Below, piece after piece: positions 58,473 through 64,000 of a DNA stretch of 64,000 nt. The DNA lies in NCBI RefSeq assembly GCF_038051945.1, contig NZ_CP150302.1, forward strand, positions 4,774,001-4,838,000. Direction: 5' to 3'. This DNA comes from Paenibacillus sp. FSL H3-0469. Its GTDB lineage: Bacteria > Bacillota > Bacilli > Paenibacillales > Paenibacillaceae. A program made the position numbers and the translations under genes. The stretch's first letter is position 1, and each line of letters opens with the position of its first letter. Under the pieces are notes generated by a model, which worked only from the letters and a program-made list of their open reading frames with translations, was not told the DNA's origin and did no database searches.

Positions 58473-59930
58473 CTAACCCAGCCACGCCCCCGCCAATCTG
58501 CGGATGCCCTCATCGATCAGGTCCTCAGCGATCCCGCCGAAGCCCAGGATGAATTCAGGCTGATCGTAGTCCGGCTTGCCCCACCAGGTGTAGGACATGG
58601 GGGTAACGCGAATGCCTTCAGCTTCCGCTATTGCGGCAAGCTCCTTGGCGCTGATGCTATTGCTGACTCTGTTGCTGACTCTGGAGCCAACTTCTGCTGC
58701 GGGCGGCTTAAAGGTCATCAGCAGATGGAATCCGGCATCCGTTCCGCTGAGCACTGCGGCATCGCCGAAATGCTGCCTGACTGATCGCAGCAGCAGGTCA
58801 TGCTTGCGCTGATAGAGCAGGCGCATCCGGCGCAGGTGCTTTTCGAAATGCCCCCGCTCCATGAAATAGTGCAGCGCGATCTGATGAAGCCGGGAGGCCG
58901 AATGCTCCAGGTACAGCTCACTTCTCAGGCTGTGGTAGTCCGGCAGCAGCTCCTCCGGCAGAACCATGTAGTGAATACATAAGGCAGGAGTCACCGACTG
59001 GGCGAAGCTGCACATATAGATCACCGGGCTGCCCTCGGCCAGCCCTTGAAGCGCCGGAATCGGCCGCCCGTGATAGCGGAACTCCCCGTCATAATCATCC
59101 TCGATGATATAGCCGCCTGTGGACCGGGCCCATTCCAGCAATGCGAGGCGTTTGGTAATCGGCATGGTCATCCCCCGGGGAAACTGGTGGGACGGCGAGA
59201 TGTACACAGCATCTGCCCCGCTGCTGTAGAGCTTGTCTGGCTGTAATCCATCCTCCTCCAGCGGAATCGGCAGGATACTGTATCCGCTGCGCCGGAATGC
59301 CGCCGGCAGCAGGTGGTACCCCGGATCTTCGATACCCAGTCCGTTAACCCTTCCCTTCAGCAGCAGACACAGCAAAGAACACAGCGTATATTGGTCGCCG
59401 CCGACTACAATCTGCTTCTCCGTGCAGCGCAGCCCGCGGAATTGCCGCAGATGGGCGGCGATGCTTGCGCGGAGGGCAGGCTCTCCTTGGGGGTCGCCGT
59501 ACTGGAGCAGGTCTGGATTCGCCAGCTGCTCCTGGTAGAGGCTGCGCCATATTTTGTGCGGGAACAGGGAGAAATCATTGCGCGACATATGGAAATCATA
59601 CGCATAGAGCCGTGAATCACGGGGCGTGATTGGGCGGGGTGCCGGACGGAGCCGTTCCCCGGCAGGAGCAGGGCTGCCTTCCTGGTGAACGGGCAGGATG
59701 TAATAGCCGCTGCGCGGCTTGCTGGCGATGAAGCCCTCTGCCAGAAGCTGCTGGTAGGCCAGCTCCACCGGAGTGGCGCTGATTCCGCATAACCCCGCCA
59801 GGCGGCGGATAGAAGGCAGGCGCGTGCCGCTCTGGAGGGCGCCGCTCAGGATTGCTTTTGCCAGATAATCATAGAGCTGTATGTAGTAAGGGGTCTCGCT
59901 GTGTTCATTCAGATCCGGGACAAGCAGCAT
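58473..59930 (-). CDS. MocR/GntR-type regulator with degenerate aminotransferase domain
   Basis: 485 aa. N-terminal GntR winged helix (residues 1-80: YIQLYDYLAKAILSGALQSGTRLPSIRRLAGLCGISATPVELAYQQLLAEGFI) fused to a fold-type I aminotransferase-like domain (about 105-480). The PLP-contacting Asp of EDDYDGEFRYHG (about 278) is present. The position of the Schiff-base lysine (family motif SFSK) is Gln311 in CSFAQSVTPALCIHY, and the usual LRIGY is LCIHY. It may therefore bind PLP non-covalently or a different ligand. Divergent from an acetyltransferase gene. Confidence 0.9.
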   Translation of the reverse strand: MLLVPDLNEHSETPYYIQLYDYLAKAILSGALQSGTRLPSIRRLAGLCGISATPVELAYQQLLAEGFIASKPRSGYYILPVHQEGSPAPAGERLRPAPRPITPRDSRLYAYDFHMSRNDFSLFPHKIWRSLYQEQLANPDLLQYGDPQGEPALRASIAAHLRQFRGLRCTEKQIVVGGDQYTLCSLLCLLLKGRVNGLGIEDPGYHLLPAAFRRSGYSILPIPLEEDGLQPDKLYSSGADAVYISPSHQFPRGMTMPITKRLALLEWARSTGGYIIEDDYDGEFRYHGRPIPALQGLAEGSPVIYMCSFAQSVTPALCIHYMVLPEELLPDYHSLRSELYLEHSASRLHQIALHYFMERGHFEKHLRRMRLLYQRKHDLLLRSVRQHFGDAAVLSGTDAGFHLLMTFKPPAAEVGSRVSNRVSNSISAKELAAIAEAEGIRVTPMSYTWWGKPDYDQPEFILGFGGIAEDLIDEGIRRLAGAWLG

Positions 59931-59967
59931 GCTTCACCTTCCATCTGTCCTTTGAAACCGGACGTTT

Positions 59968-59989
59968 CTGTATATTTTATAGTATACAG
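59968..59989. promoter_or_regulatory. Inverted repeat CTGTATA-N8-TATACAG between divergent genes
   Basis: A perfect seven-bp-arm palindrome, also carrying a possible -10 sequence, between the MocR-type gene and the acetyltransferase gene. MocR-type proteins usually bind repeats in such divergent gaps. Confidence 0.45.
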
Positions 59990-60035
59990 ATTTATATTAC
60001 GATAAGGGCAATTACGACAGTGGGAGTGGACAGAG

Positions 60036-60590
60036 ATGAACAGTAATTCAAGGCTTTTAACAGGGGATAAGGTATATTTGCGCTCCCTGAACGGGGAAGA
60101 CGCCGGGCTGTATTATGAGATGTTCCACGGCGCGGAAGTCCGCAGGCTGACCGGTACCAAGAATCATGTCACCAAAGAGCAGATTGAGCAGTATATCGCC
60201 CGTAAATCCGGGGATGACAGTACGGTGCTGCTGCTGATCGCGCTGAAGGAGAACGACAAGGTGATCGGCGACATCGCCATTCAGGATATCGATGGGGATA
60301 ACCGGAATGCCAATCTGCGGATCGCCATCGGGGACGAGCGGCATCAGGGACAAGGATACGGGCGCGAAGCGCTGCTGCTTATGCTGGATTACGGCTTCGG
60401 CATTCTGAATCTGCACAGGATTGAGCTGGAGGTCTACAGTTATAATGCCCGTGCTGCGCATGTCTATGAGTCCATCGGTTTTGTGCAGGAGGGGGTACGG
60501 CGCCAGACGCTGTTCTATAATCATGAGTATCATGATGTGATTATGATGGGCATGCTGGAGAGTGAATACCGGGAGCGTTATTTGAAGTAG
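60036..60590 (+). CDS. GNAT acetyltransferase (RimJ/RimL-like)
   Basis: 184 aa. The start has GGGAGTGG six bases upstream. The domain opens with LTGDKVYLRSLNGEDAGLYYEMF, typical of RimJ/RimL-like proteins. The acetyl-CoA motif is IAIGDERHQGQGYGREALLLMLDYGF (about 106-131), and the end LHRIELEVYSYNARAAHVYESIGFVQEGVRRQ is characteristic. Substrate unknown. It is divergent from the MocR-type regulator, and its stop is directly followed by a CtsR operator belonging to the next gene. Confidence 0.92.
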   Translation: MNSNSRLLTGDKVYLRSLNGEDAGLYYEMFHGAEVRRLTGTKNHVTKEQIEQYIARKSGDDSTVLLLIALKENDKVIGDIAIQDIDGDNRNANLRIAIGDERHQGQGYGREALLLMLDYGFGILNLHRIELEVYSYNARAAHVYESIGFVQEGVRRQTLFYNHEYHDVIMMGMLESEYRERYLK

Positions 60591-60598
60591 AACAGAAA

Positions 60599-60615
60599 GG
60601 TCAAATAAGGTCAAA
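60599..60615. promoter_or_regulatory. CtsR operator (distal)
   Basis: GGTCAAA-TAA-GGTCAAA is an exact match to the tandem heptad RGTCAAA-NAN-RGTCAAA bound by the heat-shock repressor CtsR. It lies about 80 bp before the promoter -35 box. Confidence 0.85.
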
Positions 60616-60650
60616 TATTTCATAATGTTAAAATTTATTATAAAAAACGA

Positions 60651-60682
60651 GCCGAAACGCCGGATTTTCCCGGATTTTCGGC
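60651..60682. terminator. Possible bidirectional hairpin after the acetyltransferase gene
   Basis: AGCCGAAA/TTTCGGCT stem with an inner CCGG pairing, flanked by A-rich and T-rich runs, between the two CtsR operators. Confidence 0.45.
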
Positions 60683-60693
60683 TTATACCGGTT

Positions 60694-60722
60694 TTGTTTT
60701 CTCCGGGGGTGCAGGCTATAAT
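60694..60722 (+). promoter_or_regulatory. Sigma-A promoter of hsp20
   Basis: TTGTTT, 17-bp spacer, TATAAT. The proximal CtsR operator starts ten bases after the -10 box, overlapping the expected transcription start. Confidence 0.8.
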
Positions 60723-60731
60723 AAAGACATA

Positions 60732-60748
60732 GGTCAGACAAAGTCAAA
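60732..60748. promoter_or_regulatory. CtsR operator (proximal)
   Basis: GGTCAGA-CAA-AGTCAAA, one mismatch to the CtsR consensus, placed at the transcription start of hsp20. Confidence 0.8.
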
Positions 60749-60802
60749 GACTGAGTAAGACCAAATTCAAAAAACAAAAGTCAAATGAGAGGAGAATGAA
60801 GG

Positions 60803-61279
60803 ATGTTTGATTTGGTTCCTTTTGGTAAACGCAGAGATGATGCTTTTGGTGTGCTGGCGAAGTCGCTGAACGAAATGTTTAATGATGATTTCTTCGCACC
60901 GTTGACCAGTAACGCGCTGTCTTTCCGGACGGACATCCGTGAGCGTGAAGGAGCATATCTGATCGAGGCCGAGCTTCCGGGCTTCCGCAAAGAAGAAATC
61001 GACATTGATTATTCCAGCCCTTACTTGACGATCAAGGCCGTCCGCAAAGAAGAGAACAGCGAAGAGAATAAGGAGCATCAGATGGTACGCCGCGAACGGC
61101 GGTATGGGGAATATGTACGCCGGTTCTACGTCCAGGATATTGCAGAGGAAGACATCCGTGCTTCTCTGAAGGATGGTGTACTGAGCCTGGAGGTGCCGAA
61201 ACGGCAGAAGTCGCAGGGCAAGCGGATTGAAATTCAAGATGGCGGAAACGATACTCCAGACCGGAAAGAGCTTCAGTAA
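60803..61279 (+). CDS. Small heat-shock protein, Hsp20/alpha-crystallin family
   Basis: 158 aa. An ATP-independent holdase chaperone. The alpha-crystallin domain spans residues about 38-140 (FRTDIREREGAYLIEAELPGFRKEEIDIDYSSPYLTIKAVRKEE, then FYVQDIAEEDIRASLKDGVLSLEVPKRQ). AGAGGAGA lies seven bases before the ATG. First gene of a stress cluster with two CtsR operators in front and J-protein and clpB genes behind. Confidence 0.95.
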   Translation: MFDLVPFGKRRDDAFGVLAKSLNEMFNDDFFAPLTSNALSFRTDIREREGAYLIEAELPGFRKEEIDIDYSSPYLTIKAVRKEENSEENKEHQMVRRERRYGEYVRRFYVQDIAEEDIRASLKDGVLSLEVPKRQKSQGKRIEIQDGGNDTPDRKELQ

Positions 61280-61378
61280 GCGGAAGGGGAGCCTTAAGAA
61301 GCAGATGGACATTCAAGTCCGGCTGAAGCTGCCGCTTCCGCAGTAGCTCAGGGCTTAGCGGCTGTAGCCGCTGGCCAA

Positions 61379-61418
61379 TCCGGTTCACTGGGCGGCAGCA
61401 GGATTCCACCGGACTTTT
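61379..61418 (+). terminator. Possible hsp20 terminator
   Basis: TCCGGT/ACCGGA stem with a 23-base loop, followed by CTTTT. Weak because of the long loop. Confidence 0.4.
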
Positions 61419-61438
61419 CATATAGCACTTCATAATTA

Positions 61439-61474
61439 GACGCATTGTAGTGGGGGTTCCGGCTATAATGCGTC
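61439..61474 (+). promoter_or_regulatory. Palindrome GACGCATT/AATGCGTC with TATAAT before the J-protein gene
   Basis: Eight-bp inverted arms 20 bases apart enclose a TATAAT hexamer (61464-61469) and are followed by TTTT. It may be a promoter with an operator or a weak terminator; the -35 region is poor. Confidence 0.35.
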
Positions 61475-61526
61475 TTTTCCCGGAGGAAGGCAGAAGGTTC
61501 CCATTACACGAAAGGAGGAGGTCCCG

Positions 61527-62522
61527 GTGGCGGCAAATTATTATGAGCGTCTTGGGGTAGATCAGAAGGCGTCGAAGCAGGAGATCAAGAAGGCCTATCA
61601 GAAGCTGGCCAAAAAATGGCATCCCGATGTCAACAAGGCCCCGGAGGCAGAGGCGAAATTCAAGGAAGCAGCCGAGGCATATGAGGTGCTGGGCGACGAA
61701 GAGAAGCGCAAAATCTATGATGAGGAGCTCCGCTATGGAGCCGCAGCAGGCTCGCGGGGTCAGCGCAGCTACGGATCAGCCTCCTCTGCGTCATGGGAAT
61801 CGCCATTTGGCGCGGGCTGGAGCAGCGGAGCCGGCTCTGCCGGTGGTATACCCGAAGAGGATCTGTTCGGGATGTTCTTCGGCAGCCGGGGCGCGGCTGA
61901 CCGCGCCGGCTTCTTCTCGGGCAGCAGTGGTGCCCGTCCAGGCGGAAGCCCGTGGGGGGATGAGTTCAGTACGATGCAGGCCCAGCTTGAGATTACGCTG
62001 GAGCAGGCCTACAAAGGCGGTAATATCAGCGTTCAGGCGGCAGGCAAGGACCTGAATGTACAGATTCCCGCACGCTCGGCGGAAGGGACCGTCATTCGGG
62101 TACCGGGCGGCGGAAGCGGAGCGGGCCAGGGCGGCGATCTGCTGATCTCGCTGCATCTCCTGCCGCATGAGATCTATGAGCCGGACGGCGGCGATCTGCT
62201 CGGCACGGTTGAGATCGCCCCCTGGCAGGCTGTGCTTGGCGGGGAAGCCAAGGTGGCGCTGCCGGATGGCAGCAGCGTGAAGCTGAAGATCCCTGCCGGG
62301 ATAGCCAGCGGCGGAACGCTGCGCCTCTCCGGCAAGGGGCTGAGACGTCCGGACGGAACGAATGGTGACATCCTGTTCCGGATGGAGATGGTCATTCCGG
62401 CCGGAACGACCGAGGCAGAGAAGAAGCTGTACCGCCAGCTGGCGGAGTCCGGCAGCTTCCAGGCCGGGGCGAAACGGCGTACCACAGGCGGAGCGCAGCG
62501 GCGCAGAGCCGCAACGCGGTAA
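61527..62522 (+). CDS. J-domain co-chaperone, CbpA-like (no zinc-finger domain)
   Basis: 331 aa. J domain residues 1-70 with the HPD motif at 32-34 (KWHPDVNKAPEAEAKFKEAAEAYEVLGDEEKRKIYDEE), a Gly/Ser-rich region (about 72-140), and a DnaJ C-terminal substrate domain (about 150-310: AQLEITLEQAYKGGNISVQ, LIKLHLLPHEIYE-like strand, VALPDGSSVKLKIPAGIASGGTLRLSGKGL). It lacks the CxxCxGxG zinc repeats of DnaJ proper, so it is a type-II J-protein that recruits DnaK. GTG start with AAAGGAGG. The position between hsp20 and clpB suggests a disaggregation team. Confidence 0.93.
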   Translation: MAANYYERLGVDQKASKQEIKKAYQKLAKKWHPDVNKAPEAEAKFKEAAEAYEVLGDEEKRKIYDEELRYGAAAGSRGQRSYGSASSASWESPFGAGWSSGAGSAGGIPEEDLFGMFFGSRGAADRAGFFSGSSGARPGGSPWGDEFSTMQAQLEITLEQAYKGGNISVQAAGKDLNVQIPARSAEGTVIRVPGGGSGAGQGGDLLISLHLLPHEIYEPDGGDLLGTVEIAPWQAVLGGEAKVALPDGSSVKLKIPAGIASGGTLRLSGKGLRRPDGTNGDILFRMEMVIPAGTTEAEKKLYRQLAESGSFQAGAKRRTTGGAQRRRAATR

Positions 62523-62599
62523 GGCAGATTCTGATTCAGTAAATAACAGCCGGGCATCCGGCTGATTAACATATACATTGTAGAAAGGCGATGATCCTA

Positions 62600-64000
62600 A
62601 TGGATTTCAATAAACTTACCCAGAAGCTGCAAGAGGCCGTGGCGGAGGCACAGTCGCTGGCGGGTTCCAGCGGGCATCAGGAGATTGACAATCTTCATCT
62701 GCTGAAGGCACTGCTCCAGCAGCATGAGGGCCTGCTGCCCCGGCTGCTGCAGAAGATGAATGTTCCCGCAGCAGAGCTGCTTCAGGGAACAGAAGCGCTG
62801 CTCCAGCGCAAACCCAGTGTAAGCGGGAGCGGAGCAGGCACCATGCGGCGCTATGCCTCGCCTGCGCTGATTGCTATGCTGGAGCAGGCGGAGCAGGAAG
62901 CGGCCAAGATGCAGGACGAATTCGTTGCGGTAGAGCATGCTGTTCTGGCGATGGTCTCGGATGCAAGCAGCGGGAACCGCGAGCTGCGCGGATTATTCAC
63001 CAGCCGGGGCGTTACCCGGGAGAAGCTGCTCGGTGTGCTTGCGGAGATCCGCGGACACCAGCGGGTGACCAGCCGGGAGCCGGAGGCCACCTATGAGGTG
63101 CTGGAGAAGTACGGCCGCGATCTCGTAGCCGAGGTGCGGGCAGGTAAGATCGATCCGGTCATCGGGCGCGATGCCGAGATTCGCCGGGTGATCCGCATCC
63201 TCTCCCGCAAGACCAAGAATAACCCTGTTCTGATCGGGGAGCCGGGGGTCGGCAAGACAGCGATTGTGGAAGGGCTGGCCCACCGGATTGTCCGCCGGGA
63301 TGTGCCGGAGGGACTGAAGGACAAGACGATTTTCTCGCTGGATATGAGCGCGCTGATTGCCGGTGCGAAATACCGCGGGGAGTTCGAGGAGCGGCTGCAG
63401 GCGGTGCTGAAGGAGATCCGCGAGAGTGACGGGCGGATTATTCTGTTCATTGACGAGCTGCATACGATTGTAGGTGCCGGTAAGACGGAGGGGGCCATGG
63501 ATGCGGGCAACATGCTGAAGCCGATGCTGGCCCGGGGCGAGCTGCACTGTATCGGGGCGACCACGCTGGATGAGTACCGCAAATATATCGAGAAGGACCC
63601 GGCGCTCGAACGCCGCTTCCAGCAGGTGCTGGTCAGTGAGCCGGATGTCGAGGATACCATTTCGATTCTGCGGGGCTTGAAGGAACGCTTCGAGGTGCAT
63701 CACGGGGTCAAAATCTACGACAGCGCCCTGGTCGCAGCCGGTGTGCTGTCCAACCGTTACATCACCGACCGCTTCCTGCCGGATAAGGCAATTGACCTGG
63801 TCGATGAAGCCTGCGCGATGATCCGCACGGAGATTGACTCTATGCCCGGCGAGATGGATGAGGTGACCCGCCGCCTGATGCAGATGGAGATAGAGGAAGC
63901 GGCGCTCAAAAAAGAAACCGACGACGCCAGTGCGCGCCGTCTGGAGAACCTCCAGCGGGAGCTGGCCGACCTCAAGGAGAAGCATCTGGAGATGACGGCC
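62600..64000 (+). CDS. clpB: ATP-dependent disaggregase ClpB (3' end beyond window)
   Basis: 467 codons visible, open at the window end. It unfolds and rescues aggregated proteins with DnaK. The N-domain (1-145, MDFNKLTQKLQEAVAEAQSLA, HQEIDNLHLLKALLQ) is followed by NBD1 with Walker A GEPGVGKT near residue 214 and Walker B IILFIDELHT near 282, then PALERRFQQVLVSEP. The start of the coiled middle domain is visible at the end (EIDSMPGEMDEVTRRLMQMEIEEAALKKE), which distinguishes ClpB from ClpC. The start at 62600 was chosen over an ATG three codons upstream that sits too close to AAAGG. It follows the J-protein by 77 bp with a small CAGCCGG/CCGGCTG hairpin between; no separate CtsR box was seen here. 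Confidence 0.96.
   Translation, partial: MDFNKLTQKLQEAVAEAQSLAGSSGHQEIDNLHLLKALLQQHEGLLPRLLQKMNVPAAELLQGTEALLQRKPSVSGSGAGTMRRYASPALIAMLEQAEQEAAKMQDEFVAVEHAVLAMVSDASSGNRELRGLFTSRGVTREKLLGVLAEIRGHQRVTSREPEATYEVLEKYGRDLVAEVRAGKIDPVIGRDAEIRRVIRILSRKTKNNPVLIGEPGVGKTAIVEGLAHRIVRRDVPEGLKDKTIFSLDMSALIAGAKYRGEFEERLQAVLKEIRESDGRIILFIDELHTIVGAGKTEGAMDAGNMLKPMLARGELHCIGATTLDEYRKYIEKDPALERRFQQVLVSEPDVEDTISILRGLKERFEVHHGVKIYDSALVAAGVLSNRYITDRFLPDKAIDLVDEACAMIRTEIDSMPGEMDEVTRRLMQMEIEEAALKKETDDASARRLENLQRELADLKEKHLEMTA

Noticed and set aside
1..64000. rRNA, tRNA, IS elements or transposases
   Set aside because: None recognised on either strand by eye; a covariance-model search would be needed to exclude small RNAs.

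Overview
The window looks like a chromosomal segment of a spore-forming, polysaccharide-degrading Firmicute, most likely Paenibacillus. Evidence: repeated YesM/YesN-type two-component pairs, sugar ABC importers without their own ATPase, large secreted glycosidases, a collagen-repeat surface protein, a spore-type transglutaminase, and strong AGGAGG ribosome sites with GTG/TTG starts. No rRNA, tRNA, IS element, CRISPR array or prophage was recognised. The species call is inference.

Layout. 80-6712 (minus): sugar importer locus (binding lipoprotein, small membrane protein, YesM/YesN-type sensor and regulator, two permeases). 7025-9808: alanine dehydrogenase and its likely PucR-type activator AdeR. 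9809-15519: an acetyltransferase, a lipoprotein, then a split sigma factor operon (region-4 protein, YvrJ-like membrane peptide, region-2 protein), a leaderless GH24 muramidase, a DUF4127 protein and transglutaminase Tgl. 15532-20570: second YesN/YesM pair with a divergent solute-binding protein. 20821-22713: collagen-like protein. 23094-35154: glycan-utilisation cluster (LplABC-like importer, multidomain clan-A glycosidase, GH3, GH105, unknown 665-aa protein). 35699-44919: membrane alpha/beta hydrolase, hflX behind an attenuator-like leader, a small beta-rich protein, SNF2 helicase and SWIM protein. 45105-49668: AraC-type membrane regulator, TctC-type binding protein, KdgT permease. 50043-60590: stalk-domain proteins, regulators, acetyltransferases, the adaA-adaB-alkA alkylation-repair operon, a WYL regulator and a MocR-type regulator. 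60599-64000: Hsp20, J-protein and ClpB (cut by the window end) with two CtsR operators.

The most interesting system is at 11206-15519. The sequence TGGTTGTAA, then 20-21 bp, then TATA(TA)RTG occurs three times: before the sigma operon, before the muramidase and before the divergent DUF4127 gene. The spacing is too long for an ordinary sigma-A promoter. This suggests a self-activating two-subunit sigma factor driving a muramidase, a possible holin-like peptide, DUF4127 and possibly Tgl.

The second notable signal is a dispersed palindromic repeat with a 51-bp period, lying just 3' of transcription units at three loci (one copy at 8303, eight at 35179-35575, four at 56367-56547). Others: a promoter, 12-codon leader peptide and intrinsic terminator ahead of hflX; a near-identical 30-bp element ahead of two glycan-cluster units; and a MocR-type protein whose PLP-binding lysine is replaced by glutamine.
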